DNA from: Thermoplasmatota archaeon
GTDB taxonomy: Archaea; Thermoplasmatota; Thermoplasmata; Halarchaeoplasmatales; Halarchaeoplasmataceae
Direction: 5' to 3'
Length of the DNA: 61,700 nucleotides
NCBI GenBank assembly: GCA_018334755.1
Contig: JAGXLI010000002.1
Location: 1 to 61,700, forward strand
Shown: one piece after another, positions 19,588 to 28,511 of the stretch
Layout of the letters: each line of letters starts with the position of its first letter
Position numbering within the stretch: the stretch's first letter is position 1
Notes under the pieces: model-generated
Databases searched by the model: none
The model's input: only the letters and a program-made list of their open reading frames with translations
What the model was told of the DNA's origin: nothing
Program-made: the position numbers and the translations under genes

Positions 19588-20725
19588 AGAGTACGACGCG
19601 GTGATAATAGGCGGGGGGGTGAACGGGCTAGGAACCGCTTACCACCTCGGGAAGAAAGGTTTTACCGATGTTGCTGTCGTGGATAAGTCTTACCTTGGCT
19701 ACGGAGCCAGCGGCAGGAACGGAGGTGGGATAAGACAGCAGTGGACCTCCGAAGAGAATATCAAACTGGCCAGAGAAAGTAGGAAGATGTTTGAGGACCT
19801 TGACGAAGAGTTAGAGGAAGATCTTGAATTCTACCAGGGAGGTTACCTCGTTTTATCTTTCGACGAGGAAGAAGCCGAGGAGTTCAAAGAGAACGTTAAG
19901 CTTCAGAATAGACTGGGTGTAGAGAGCGAATTTTTGAGTCCTGAAGAGGCGAAGGAGATCGTACCGGAGTTGAACATCTCAGATGTGGTAGCCGCCACCT
20001 TCAACCAGAGCGACGGTACCATCTACCCTTTCAAAGTCATCCACGGCTACGCCAATAGGGTCAGGGAAATGGGAATCGACGTTAAAGAGCATACTGAAGT
20101 TCTAGATATCGAAACCGAAGGTGATGAGATAAAGAAAGTGAAGACTGATAAGGGAGAAATAAAAACAGATACGGTGGTGAACGCCGCCGGCGGTTGGTCC
20201 AGCGAGATAGCGAAGATGGCCGGCGCCGAGATCCCTAACGTGCCCGTAAGACACGAGATAATGGTAACGGAACCCTATCAGCGTTTCTTGGAACCAATGG
20301 TGATCTCATTCTCCCACGGTATATACTTCAGCCAGAGCGAGCACGGGAACATAGTTGGGGGTATAGGAAACCCGGACGAAGAACCGGGTGTCAATCAGAA
20401 AGGTAGTCTATGGTTTTTAAAGAAATTCTCCGATACCCTTTTAGATTTCATACCCAGGTTCAGCGGAGTCAACATGATAAGGCAGTGGGCCGGTCTTTAC
20501 GATACCACGCCGGACGCCCAGCCGATACTGGGTTCAGTGCCGGAGGTCGAGCGATTCTATCAGATAAACGGATTCAGCGGTCACGGATTCATGGTCTCTC
20601 CCATGGTGGATAAAGTTACCGCTGAACTGATCTTGGGAGAAGAGCCCTCTATAGATATAGAAAGGTTGAGTGTGGAGCGTTTCGAAGAGATGGATATAGA
20701 GGAAGAGGGCGGCGTGGTCGGTTAA
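19580..20725 (+). CDS. pdhB: beta subunit, DAO-family FAD dehydrogenase (proline/sarcosine-type)
   Basis: The protein has 381 residues from ATG 19580 (GAGG lies upstream; GTG 19571 is also possible). The FAD-binding start DAVIIGGGVNGLGTAYHL and the ASGRNGGGIRQQW block are those of the D-amino-acid oxidase/SoxB family. TVVNAAGGW and GFSGHGFMVSPMV give the second FAD contact region. This is the subunit expected to oxidise the secondary amine (proline, hydroxyproline or sarcosine), passing electrons to the iron-sulfur subunits encoded just upstream. A LysE-type transporter gene follows after 4 bases. The family is firm, and the substrate is not determined by what I can see. Confidence 0.92.
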   Translation: MSEEYDAVIIGGGVNGLGTAYHLGKKGFTDVAVVDKSYLGYGASGRNGGGIRQQWTSEENIKLARESRKMFEDLDEELEEDLEFYQGGYLVLSFDEEEAEEFKENVKLQNRLGVESEFLSPEEAKEIVPELNISDVVAATFNQSDGTIYPFKVIHGYANRVREMGIDVKEHTEVLDIETEGDEIKKVKTDKGEIKTDTVVNAAGGWSSEIAKMAGAEIPNVPVRHEIMVTEPYQRFLEPMVISFSHGIYFSQSEHGNIVGGIGNPDEEPGVNQKGSLWFLKKFSDTLLDFIPRFSGVNMIRQWAGLYDTTPDAQPILGSVPEVERFYQINGFSGHGFMVSPMVDKVTAELILGEEPSIDIERLSVERFEEMDIEEEGGVVG

Positions 20726-20729
20726 GAAG

Positions 20730-21326
20730 ATGTGGGAAGCATTAGCTCTTCTCGGAGCGACGGTCGTTATTTCTCTTAGTGGAGTCATGATGCCCGGACC
20801 GGTCACCGCCGGCGCGATAGCGAAGGGTGCCGAGGATAAAAAGGCTGGGATCAAGATCGCCCTCGGTCATGCCCTGATCGAGTTTCCTATCATCGCGCTC
20901 GTAGCGGTAGGTTTAACGTTCATAGCATCTTGGGAAGCTAAAGCGGTTATAGGTGTTGTTGGCGGTATCTTACTCATCTACCTGGGCATCCAACTGTTCA
21001 GACCGATAGATGAAGAGGAGAAAAGGTTTCCATATAAACCTACCATGGTCGGAGTGATAACCAGTGCCGCGAACCCATACTTCTTCATCTGGTGGGCCAC
21101 CGTCGGGGCGGCGCTGATTACACGGGCTCTTGAGTACGGTGTTCTTTTTCTAGTGGTGTTCGCGATCGTTCACTGGTCCTGCGACCTGATGTGGGACTCG
21201 TTCCTGACCCTTTCTTCACACAGCACTCTAGATTACTGGCATAAACACAGGAGGAAAGTGTTCGCAGCCTGTGGAGCCATCATGTTGATTTTCGGTGTCT
21301 GGTTCATCGTCTCGCCGTTCATTTAG
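20730..21326 (+). CDS. LysE-family membrane transporter
   Basis: This 198-residue integral membrane protein has about six hydrophobic segments. The N-terminal GVMMPGPVTAGAIAKGAEDKKAGIKIALGHA is the family hallmark (PGP followed by a G-x3-G-x3-A helix), and NPYFFIWWATVG is the second conserved block. LysE/RhtB proteins export amino acids. Its position 4 bases after the beta subunit of an amine/proline dehydrogenase makes export of a related amino acid or product likely, which is inference. Its stop overlaps by 8 bases the end of the convergent PrsW-like gene. Confidence 0.9.
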   Translation: MWEALALLGATVVISLSGVMMPGPVTAGAIAKGAEDKKAGIKIALGHALIEFPIIALVAVGLTFIASWEAKAVIGVVGGILLIYLGIQLFRPIDEEEKRFPYKPTMVGVITSAANPYFFIWWATVGAALITRALEYGVLFLVVFAIVHWSCDLMWDSFLTLSSHSTLDYWHKHRRKVFAACGAIMLIFGVWFIVSPFI

Positions 21327-22098
21327 TCCTTTTTTTATGCGTCTCTAGATCCAAGATCTCGATCAATTTGAGCAGCCTGGTCCTTATCGTTCTGAAGACC
21401 AAGTTGGATATGAGAAGTACACCGGCTAGGCCGATGAGATAGTAAAGGCCGGACTGTACCTCTAGGTAAATGGTTATGAGGTTCAGAAGATTGAAGAATA
21501 GATGGATGGAGACCCCGGCAAAGAAGTACATGAACAGATGGGTATAATCCCAGTCGACGAGGGCACTAGAGACCCCATAACCCGCGGCGGCCGTAGAACT
21601 ACCGTGAAGGAGTATAGTTGATACGGTGGCCATTATGAGAAAGAGGAGAGTTGGCACTTCGTAACCAGCGATCATCTGGCTCTGCCAGGTGAAGGCCGTG
21701 TAAAAGTAGGCTATATTGGCGAATCCACCGAATCCCAGCCCTAGAATAGCTCCGTGTATGAGACCATCCTCCACCTCGTCCAGCTCTTTTTTTACTAAAA
21801 GTAAACCTACGGCCTTCAGGGTTTCCCCTAAAAGCGGGAAGAATATGACTATTATAAATACATTAGAGATGGAACGGAAGAACTGGAAGTACTCGTGCTC
21901 CCTTTCTATCTGCCCGTATATGAGAAAAGAGATGAGCACGAATATGCCTGCTGCAACGGCACCCCACAGATAAGCTAGAGCGACATATCTCCACGGCTCT
22001 TTCTTATATTCCTCTATATTTCGTATGTACATGGAGTAGGCTAAAGACGGGAGGAGGGAAACGGCCAAAACTATAATCCATTTTAGCGGAAGAGACAT
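21319..22098 (-). CDS. PrsW-like integral membrane protein with substituted glutamates
   Basis: This 259-residue protein has about seven to eight hydrophobic segments. The helices FPLLGETLKAVGLLL, ILGLGFGGFANIAYF, LLHGSSTAAAGYG and FAGVSIHLFFNLLN line up in order with the EExxK, GxxFAxxEN, HxxxxA and HxxxN motifs of PrsW glutamic intramembrane proteases. The first Glu of the EE pair is Gly and the Glu before Asn is Ala, so proteolysis is doubtful; it may be a pseudoprotease or bind ligands. I choose ATG 22098: a minus-strand TTAAATA box (22121-22127) lies 26 bases upstream, giving a leaderless start. GTG 22134 would lie before that box. Confidence 0.72.
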   Translation of the reverse strand: MSLPLKWIIVLAVSLLPSLAYSMYIRNIEEYKKEPWRYVALAYLWGAVAAGIFVLISFLIYGQIEREHEYFQFFRSISNVFIIVIFFPLLGETLKAVGLLLVKKELDEVEDGLIHGAILGLGFGGFANIAYFYTAFTWQSQMIAGYEVPTLLFLIMATVSTILLHGSSTAAAGYGVSSALVDWDYTHLFMYFFAGVSIHLFFNLLNLITIYLEVQSGLYYLIGLAGVLLISNLVFRTIRTRLLKLIEILDLETHKKRTK

Positions 22099-22207
22099 CG
22101 AACGATAATTCAGGTACGGGTATTTAATTCTCACCGAAGATCTTTACATACGAAATTTTGGATTGGAAAATCTATTAAACAACCTTCCAATTTACATCCG
22201 TGGTCGC

Positions 22208-22453
22208 ATGGTAGTCGCTGAAGTCATTATCGAACTAAAAGAGGGCGTCGCCGATCCAGAAGGTATGAACACGAAGAAGACTTTGAAACTGCTGGGCTGG
22301 GACGTCGAGAAGGTAGAGACGGGAAAAATCTTCGAGATCGATCTCGGAGATGACATATCCAAAGAGAAAGCTAGAGAGGAAGTCGAAGAGATGTGTAAGA
22401 AACTACTAGCGAATCCAGTGATCCAAACCTACGATATAGAGATAATAGACTAG
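22208..22453 (+). CDS. purS: phosphoribosylformylglycinamidine synthase, PurS subunit
   Basis: This 81-residue protein has the usual PurS length and start (VVAEVIIELKEGVADPEG, then LGWDVEKVETGKIFEIDL). PurS bridges PurL and the glutaminase PurQ in the FGAM synthase of purine synthesis. The start ATG 22208 fits family length and lies about 30 bases after an A/T box (CTATTAAAC). purL follows after 6 bases. No purQ lies beside them in this window, so it must be elsewhere. Confidence 0.95.
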   Translation: MVVAEVIIELKEGVADPEGMNTKKTLKLLGWDVEKVETGKIFEIDLGDDISKEKAREEVEEMCKKLLANPVIQTYDIEIID

Positions 22454-22459
22454 AGGGAT

Positions 22460-24796
22460 ATGATGAAGCACTACATAGAACGTGAGGTCCCTTTCGAACT
22501 GCACGAAGTGAATGTTTTAGATGCGGATGAAAAAGACCTGGAAGAGATCAGCCGGGAGAGCGGTGTCGGCCTGAGTGTAGACGAGATGAAGATGGTGAAA
22601 GAACACTTCAAAGAGATTGGTAGGAATCCTACGGACCTTGAACTTGAGGCTATAGGCCAGGCATGGTCCGAGCACTGCTGTTACAAATCCTCTAAACCCA
22701 TATTGAAAGATACCGTCTTCGATATAGAGGCTCCTCAGAACATCTACGTGGTCGAAGAAGATGCTGGGGTCGTAGAATTCGATGAAGAGCACGCCTACGT
22801 TGTCGCGTTGGAGAGTCACAATCATCCTTCGGCAATAGAACCTTATGGAGGGGCAGCTACAGGTATAGGTGGGATAGTGAGAGATGTGACCTGCATGGGA
22901 GCTCAACCTCTAGCTTTTGTAGACCCTTTATTCTTTGGACCTTTGGATATGGACTATGATGATCTTCCTTCCGGTACCAAGCACCCGAGATATCTGTTTG
23001 ACGGTGTAGTTCACGGCATAAGCGATTACGGCAACAGGCTCGGTATTCCTACTTTAAGTGGCATGGTGTATTTTGACGAATGTTATACTTCTAACTGTCT
23101 GGTCAACGTCGGCTGCGTAGGGATAGCAAAAAAGGACGAGCTGATACGTAGCAGGGTCAAAAAACCCGGCGACGTGTTCATCATGGCGGGAGGAAAGACC
23201 GGGAGAGACGGAATCCACGGAGTGACTTTCGCTTCTGATGAATTACATGAAGATTCCGAAGAAGAAGATATCGGAGCGGTACAGGTCGGGGACCCAATAA
23301 CGAAAGAGCCGCTGATACATACGAGCTTGGAGTTGAACAGGAAAGGATTGTTACAAGGTATGAAGGACTTCGGCGGTGGAGGACTGTCCTGTGTCGCCGG
23401 CGAGATGGGTCTCGATGCGGGTTACGGTGCGGAGGTGCAGTTAGATAAAGTTCCCCTCAAAGAAGAAGATATGGCGCCCTGGGAGATCTGGGTCTCTGAA
23501 AGCCAGGAAAGGATGATGTACGCCGTCAAAGAGGAAGACGTTGATGAAGTTATGCACATATGCGAAAAATGGGACGTCGAGGCGACGAGGATAGGAAAGG
23601 TTATCGACGAGAAGAGAGTGAAAGTTTACTACGAAGATGAGAATATAATGGATCTAGACCTCGAATTTCAGACCGGCGGACCTACTTACTGCAGACCTAC
23701 AGAATCCGTAGAGCATGTAAGAAAGCTAGAGGAGAAAGAGCCGGAAGAAGCCGGAGACTGCGGAGATGTTCTTCTAGAGCTTCTCCAGAGAGATAACATC
23801 AACAGCAAGGAGTGGGTGATCAGGCAGTACGACCACGAGGTGAGAGAAAATACCGTATTGAAACCTTTACAGGGCATCTTAGGAAAGCAGGGACCCGGAG
23901 ATGCCTCTCTGATCAAACCTCTCGAGGATTCGTTCAAAGGTATCGCGATATCAACCGACGTGGTTCCGAAGTTAACCGCTTTAGATCCAAAATCCGGTGC
24001 TATGTCCGTCCTTGACGAGGCTGTCCGCAACCTGGTTGCGGTAGGAGCCGAACCTCATTCCTTTGCGGACTGCCTGAATTTCGGTAACCCTGAGAAGCCG
24101 GAGAGACTTGGTGACTTTGAAAGGGTCGCAGAAGGTTTAGAGGCGGTCGCAAGACCTTTAGGTATACCGTTCGTCTCGGGGAACGTCAGTTTCTACAACG
24201 AGACGGAAGAAGGACCCGTCAAGCCCACGCCTTCCATACTGGCCAGCGGTCTGATAGATGACGTGAGAGAAGCGGTGAGTATGGACCTGAAAGAGGAAGG
24301 TAATGCAATTTACCTGGTTGGAGAAACAAAAGAAGAGATGGGTGGCTCCGAGTACTACCAGATGAAAGATTGCTCGAGCAGGAAGGTGCCCCAAGTTGAC
24401 GTGAATATTCTACAGAAGAGCAAGGACGAGATGTTGAGTGCTCACTCGAAAGGTTTGATAAGGAGCTGTCACGATGTATCTCTAGGCGGTTTCGGTGTGG
24501 CTCTGGCCGAGATGTGTCTGGCCGGCAATGTTGGTATAAGAGTGGATGTAGAGACAGATTTACGATCGGATAAATTCCTCTTCTCCGAGAGCAACACTAG
24601 ATGGATAGTTGAAGTTGAAGAAGAAAATATTGAAGAATTCGAGAAGAATTTTTCTGTGCCTGTACAGAGGATAGGATCCGTCTCTAAAGAGAACGGTAGA
24701 GTCAAAGTCAAAATGAACGGAAACGAGAAGATAGATCTAGGGCTAAAAGAGATAAGAAAATATTGGAAGGAGACTCTTGGGAAGAAGATGGGATAG
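22460..24796 (+). CDS. purL: phosphoribosylformylglycinamidine synthase, PurL subunit
   Basis: This 778-residue small-type PurL catalyses ATP-dependent conversion of FGAR to FGAM with ammonia delivered by PurQ. The block GQAWSEHCCYKSSKPIL is the conserved start of the first AIRS-type domain. ESHNHPSAIEPYGGAATGIGG is the metal/ATP region, GGGGLSCVAGEMG lies mid-protein and SCHDVSLGGFGVALAEM is in the second repeat. Two ATGs (22460, 22463) are possible; GAGGG at 22453-22457 is better spaced for the second. It is in an operon with purS. The stop abuts that of the convergent HerA-like gene. Confidence 0.96.
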   Translation: MMKHYIEREVPFELHEVNVLDADEKDLEEISRESGVGLSVDEMKMVKEHFKEIGRNPTDLELEAIGQAWSEHCCYKSSKPILKDTVFDIEAPQNIYVVEEDAGVVEFDEEHAYVVALESHNHPSAIEPYGGAATGIGGIVRDVTCMGAQPLAFVDPLFFGPLDMDYDDLPSGTKHPRYLFDGVVHGISDYGNRLGIPTLSGMVYFDECYTSNCLVNVGCVGIAKKDELIRSRVKKPGDVFIMAGGKTGRDGIHGVTFASDELHEDSEEEDIGAVQVGDPITKEPLIHTSLELNRKGLLQGMKDFGGGGLSCVAGEMGLDAGYGAEVQLDKVPLKEEDMAPWEIWVSESQERMMYAVKEEDVDEVMHICEKWDVEATRIGKVIDEKRVKVYYEDENIMDLDLEFQTGGPTYCRPTESVEHVRKLEEKEPEEAGDCGDVLLELLQRDNINSKEWVIRQYDHEVRENTVLKPLQGILGKQGPGDASLIKPLEDSFKGIAISTDVVPKLTALDPKSGAMSVLDEAVRNLVAVGAEPHSFADCLNFGNPEKPERLGDFERVAEGLEAVARPLGIPFVSGNVSFYNETEEGPVKPTPSILASGLIDDVREAVSMDLKEEGNAIYLVGETKEEMGGSEYYQMKDCSSRKVPQVDVNILQKSKDEMLSAHSKGLIRSCHDVSLGGFGVALAEMCLAGNVGIRVDVETDLRSDKFLFSESNTRWIVEVEEENIEEFEKNFSVPVQRIGSVSKENGRVKVKMNGNEKIDLGLKEIRKYWKETLGKKMG

Positions 24797-26116
24797 TCAG
24801 TATCTCTCTTTTTTCGGTAAAGCAGACGCATCGACTCCAGTATGAAGAGTGTGTCTGGGCCTGACTCTGCACATCTGAAGATCTCTCGTCTTATCATCTA
24901 GTATCATCGTGAGTCCTCTTTTGAACTGCATCTTACCGACCATCTCGTCCAGACCTTTCTTCATGTAGGACTGTTTGGCCAGTTTTAATGCATCTAGATC
25001 ATCCTTAGAGGTCATATTGTGAGCTATGATCATATCAGACTGCGTAATCGCGCTTGTATGAAGAGCGGAAGGTTCTTGTGTTGCCAATATCAGCGAAAGA
25101 CCGGGATGTCTACCTAACTTTATCCAATCTATCAGTGGTTTAGAGGAGATGGACTCCCCTTCTGAAGGTAAGAACAGATGAGCTTCGTCGATCAGCATGT
25201 AGATTATAGGATACTCTTCCGTTATATCTTTAGCTTTATGGTTCTCAGTGAGTTCCGCCTGAGACTGCATCTCGACCGTGGTATACAAAGTTCTTTTAGA
25301 CATCTGTTCCCTCGCAAATATGGAAACGATCAGATTTCTCAACTCATACTTTCCAAGCCTGCCCAAGTACGAGATATCTAAAACTGTGATCTTACCTCCT
25401 TCGGCGATCTGTAACTCCATGCCCTCTTTAGAGAATAGCTCCAGCTCTTCGATCATATTGAAGAGATTCTTTAAGGTCTCTTTCTTGTCTCTGTCCGCTT
25501 TTTCCCCCTCTATTTTCTCGTAAACATCCTCAAAAGAGAAATCGCCGGAATCCTTTTTCAGATCCGAAACAACTTGGCTCAACAGCGTGCCGACGGGTTC
25601 TGTAACATCTAGCTCGAAAAGGTCCAGCCATTCGTGAACTTTTACCTTTTCAAGCGGTAACTTAAGAACTTCGTCACGATGTAATTCTTTACCCTCGCTT
25701 ACCGCCTCATCTATAGCAGCCTGGGGAACTAAGATCCTCACAATATCTTCCCAGCTTTCCGGTTCGATCCCGAACCTCTCCATCGCCTTTATCTCTTGTC
25801 CGTTGGTATTCTCTTTCTTGAGGCTGTGGAAAACGCTCATGGTGTCGATCAAGATCAACGAAACCCTGTCGGAATACTCTTTCTTCAATTTAGCAAATTC
25901 CTCCGCGATGACTCCCAGGGTATACGATTTGCCAGTACCTCTCTTTCCGACAACGAGCATGCAGTGGGGAGAGACGATATCCAGGTGGGTTTTACCCATC
26001 TCCTCGTACTCTCCGCCGGGATAAGATACGTTCCTTCCAAGGTAACAGCAGCCCTTAGTTCCCAGCTCTTCAGCTTTGGACCTTGAACGCCCGATTATCT
26101 CGTGGGTCTCCAGCAG
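24797..26116 (-). CDS. HerA-like P-loop ATPase (DUF87 type)
   Basis: This hexameric-helicase-superfamily ATPase has Walker A LVVGKRGTGKSYT, Walker B PIIYMLIDEAHLFLP, a sensor-like LILATQEPSAL and the C-terminal arginine region. The nearest ATG is 25999. In-frame codons upstream encode GRSRSKAEELGTKG, then CCYLGRNVSYPGGEYEE, which reads as the beta-barrel end that precedes Walker A in this family, so the protein extends further. No ATG, GTG or TTG occurs in frame before the stop at about 26132. CTG 26116, placed just after AGAAGTGAT, is the best candidate start (439 residues). HerA proteins act in DNA end processing or on DNA/protein translocation. No NurA is adjacent. Confidence 0.8.
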   Translation of the reverse strand: MLETHEIIGRSRSKAEELGTKGCCYLGRNVSYPGGEYEEMGKTHLDIVSPHCMLVVGKRGTGKSYTLGVIAEEFAKLKKEYSDRVSLILIDTMSVFHSLKKENTNGQEIKAMERFGIEPESWEDIVRILVPQAAIDEAVSEGKELHRDEVLKLPLEKVKVHEWLDLFELDVTEPVGTLLSQVVSDLKKDSGDFSFEDVYEKIEGEKADRDKKETLKNLFNMIEELELFSKEGMELQIAEGGKITVLDISYLGRLGKYELRNLIVSIFAREQMSKRTLYTTVEMQSQAELTENHKAKDITEEYPIIYMLIDEAHLFLPSEGESISSKPLIDWIKLGRHPGLSLILATQEPSALHTSAITQSDMIIAHNMTSKDDLDALKLAKQSYMKKGLDEMVGKMQFKRGLTMILDDKTRDLQMCRVRPRHTLHTGVDASALPKKERY

Positions 26117-26137
26117 ATTATCACTTCTTGTCTACCT

Positions 26138-26584
26138 TTAGTCAGTCACAAGGATCCTAGCGGTCTTCGTCTTGCTCATCTCCCCAGTATATTCCGCTGT
26201 TATGATTATCTCCCCGTGACTTTGTCCCTCCGGTACCGTTACATCTACCTCATCCATATTGAATTCGGTTTCTCCATTTTCGTCCGTCAATTTTACGGGC
26301 TCTTCTAAACTCCCCGCTCCACAACCTTCGATCGATACAGTTACTCCTTCTAATGGGTCGCCGTTCTCGGCGTAGGTGGTCACTTGGATCGTAGCAGTAG
26401 TTCCCTCCGGCAGCTCCTCATCATCTACCTCGATGCTCCCTAGTTCGGTCGATTGGGCGCTCATCATCCATCCCGCGATTATAGCGGTTCCGACACCAGC
26501 TATTACCACTAAAATGATAAGATAAAGCGGTAACCCCTCCAAAGCTCCTTTATCATCGATATTTCTGCATATTTTTTTCATCAT
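26138..26584 (-). CDS. type IV pilin-like surface protein with an Ig-like domain
   Basis: This 148-residue protein has a short basic start, then DDKGALEGLPLYLIILVVIAG, which resembles an archaeal class III (prepilin) signal: a charged stretch, Lys-Gly/Ala cleavage site, then a hydrophobic helix (about 16-38). The rest is one beta domain (TTATIQVTTYAENGDPLEGV) of the bacterial Ig-like type with a single Cys. It should be processed by a prepilin peptidase and sit outside the cell. It ends 21 bases before the proposed start of the HerA-like ATPase gene, possibly co-transcribed. No pilus assembly ATPase of the TadA type is seen here. Confidence 0.72.
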   Translation of the reverse strand: MMKKICRNIDDKGALEGLPLYLIILVVIAGVGTAIIAGWMMSAQSTELGSIEVDDEELPEGTTATIQVTTYAENGDPLEGVTVSIEGCGAGSLEEPVKLTDENGETEFNMDEVDVTVPEGQSHGEIIITAEYTGEMSKTKTARILVTD

Positions 26585-26650
26585 ATCTCCGGAGCTGATT
26601 TTCTAAAGAGTATATAATATTTTCTGTTGAATTTTTCCGGAGTTAAAAAA

Positions 26651-27490
26651 TTATACTATATCCACTTCGTATATCTTTTCGCTGTCCTTGTAGATCCGGA
26701 TCGTTCCTTCTGAAGACACGACCATCGCTATAGCGTCAGTTCGATGAGTTATATATGACGCTGCAAGGTGTCTCCCGCCTAACCCTTCTTCGATGGTGGG
26801 TTGAAAATCGTCTTCGAACATGACGTACCTGCCGGCCGCGACCGGATTACCGAACTTATCGAGGATCAGGGCTCCGTCCAGCATAGAGAACTCCTTGATG
26901 GTGTTCCAGTTCTCTTCTTCCTTTATATTCAGGTCCTCTTCGGCACACCCTTCAAGAGGATTCCTGACAGACTCGGTAGTATTGTTCAGAACTTTATTCA
27001 TATCTCCCATGATGAGTAAAGCTCCAGCAGGGAGACCTTCTTTGCCCTCTCTGACTATCTTCGTACCGAGATTGAACGCGGTCTCTAAGAATTCCAGATC
27101 GATACGATCTTCGACCTCGTCCTTCAGGTTCATCACACCGATATCTTCCATCTCGAAGGATAGGATGGTCTGGATATCGCTCGAGATCACCAGCATTACC
27201 CTGTCTTCTCTATCGATCAGACCTTCAGCCGCCGAAGAGAGCACCAGATCTTTAGCCTGACCCAGCACGTCTAAACCCACCTCGGGGGCGTTCTTTATCT
27301 TTCGGATCTTTACGTTATGTTTTCCTAAAAATGATGATAGAGAAGGACGTCGAGTGAAGATGGTCATGAACTCATCGTCGATATGATCCGATAAACTCTC
27401 CATCAACTTCTCGGATTCGGTGAAGAGAAGTATCTTAGAAGGGGCAATCTCTTTTTTTGCCTTTAGAACCGTCTCTATAAATTCCGTCAT
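26651..27490 (-). CDS. dacZ: diadenylate cyclase, DacZ type (c-di-AMP synthase)
   Basis: The protein has 279 residues. The C-terminal DAC (DisA_N) domain has the two catalytic motifs: MLDGALILD (Asp-Gly-Ala at 205-207) and GLGGRHLAASYIT (Arg-His at 240-241). The N-terminal about 150 residues are the archaeal DacZ-specific domain. It condenses two ATP into cyclic di-AMP, an archaeal and bacterial signal linked to potassium and osmotic balance. No potassium channel or phosphodiesterase gene is adjacent. The assignment is firm from both motifs and domain order. Confidence 0.93.
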   Translation of the reverse strand: MTEFIETVLKAKKEIAPSKILLFTESEKLMESLSDHIDDEFMTIFTRRPSLSSFLGKHNVKIRKIKNAPEVGLDVLGQAKDLVLSSAAEGLIDREDRVMLVISSDIQTILSFEMEDIGVMNLKDEVEDRIDLEFLETAFNLGTKIVREGKEGLPAGALLIMGDMNKVLNNTTESVRNPLEGCAEEDLNIKEEENWNTIKEFSMLDGALILDKFGNPVAAGRYVMFEDDFQPTIEEGLGGRHLAASYITHRTDAIAMVVSSEGTIRIYKDSEKIYEVDIV

Positions 27491-27547
27491 ATTGGTGGTG
27501 GGATTATTAGCTTATGTTCTTTTTATCATTTTTGGGTCCATCTCATC

Positions 27548-28462
27548 TTAAATTTCATGTTCCGAGAGATCGTCCGGGATAATACTATTTTCAAATATCT
27601 CCTTCGCTTGATCTTCTAATTCTTTTACATCCTCATACCTGGGGCTTATATGATCGATGAAAAGTTTAGATACACCCGCCTTCCTAGCCACTTCCGCCGC
27701 CATCTCGACGGATGAATGGCCGTGGGACAACGCCGCGTCGGACAGAGAGGAATCAAGGGTCCCCTCATGGATCAGAACGTCCGCGTTTCTAGCACCTTCG
27801 ATTATCTCTTCACAGGGTTTAGTATCTCCCGTATAAACCACTTTTTTACCCTTACGGGGCGGCCCGACGACCTGCTCCGGTTCTATTGTTTTCCCGTCTA
27901 CCTCAACGGAGTGACCTTCGTGTAGATCGCTGAAAAGAGGTCCTTCAGGTACACCCAGGTCTAAAGCTTTCTGCTTATCGAAGCGGCCCTTTTTATCGTT
28001 CTCCTTAAAAGAATAAGCCAAGGATGGTACATTATGGGCCGCTCTCAAGGCGGTCATCGAGTATCCATCGAAATCGACTCTAGCACCCGCCTTCAATTCG
28101 TAGATCTTTACGGGAAAAGGCGGCCTGAAGTAGCCGCTGCTTATGATCTTCTTTAAAACTTTAGCGGTACCTCCAGGACAGTAAACTTTGACTTTTTCTT
28201 CCCTATCGTTCATGTTCATGGTCTGTAATAGCCCGGGGAGGCCCAGGAAATGATCGCCGTGGAGATGGGTGATGAAGATCTTATCTATCGCCATGAAAGA
28301 AATCGAAGAGGACATGAGCTGACGCTGTGTACCTTCTCCACAGTCGAACAAGATTACTTCTCCACCGGCCTTCAAGGCGAGGGCTGATACGTTCCTTTGC
28401 GGGCTGGGATAACTGCCCCCAGTACCTAGAAAAACGATTTTCATCTGTGAAGTACTTGGCAT
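27548..28462 (-). CDS. rnz: ribonuclease Z (tRNA 3' processing)
   Basis: This 304-residue metallo-beta-lactamase-fold nuclease trims the 3' end of pre-tRNAs, needed here because the tRNA gene in this window does not encode CCA. Conserved parts are IVFLGTGGSYPSPQRN, the zinc motif THLHGDHFLGLPG, GDTKPCEEI and the late histidine motif SHGHSS. The start is ATG 28462 or ATG 28444 (MKIVFLG); a TTTATATCC box at about 28491-28499 fits the first. Bases upstream of that box carry two strong hairpins. Confidence 0.95.
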   Translation of the reverse strand: MPSTSQMKIVFLGTGGSYPSPQRNVSALALKAGGEVILFDCGEGTQRQLMSSSISFMAIDKIFITHLHGDHFLGLPGLLQTMNMNDREEKVKVYCPGGTAKVLKKIISSGYFRPPFPVKIYELKAGARVDFDGYSMTALRAAHNVPSLAYSFKENDKKGRFDKQKALDLGVPEGPLFSDLHEGHSVEVDGKTIEPEQVVGPPRKGKKVVYTGDTKPCEEIIEGARNADVLIHEGTLDSSLSDAALSHGHSSVEMAAEVARKAGVSKLFIDHISPRYEDVKELEDQAKEIFENSIIPDDLSEHEI

Positions 28463-28511
28463 TGTTCGAACCCCAAAAGAGGAAGCGAGGATATAAAGGT
28501 TGAGATTTATA

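Noticed and set aside
28455-28480. GGGGTTCGAAC before the rnz start, looking like a tRNA T-arm.
   Set aside because: The flanking bases do not pair as a T stem and no acceptor or anticodon arms are found nearby.
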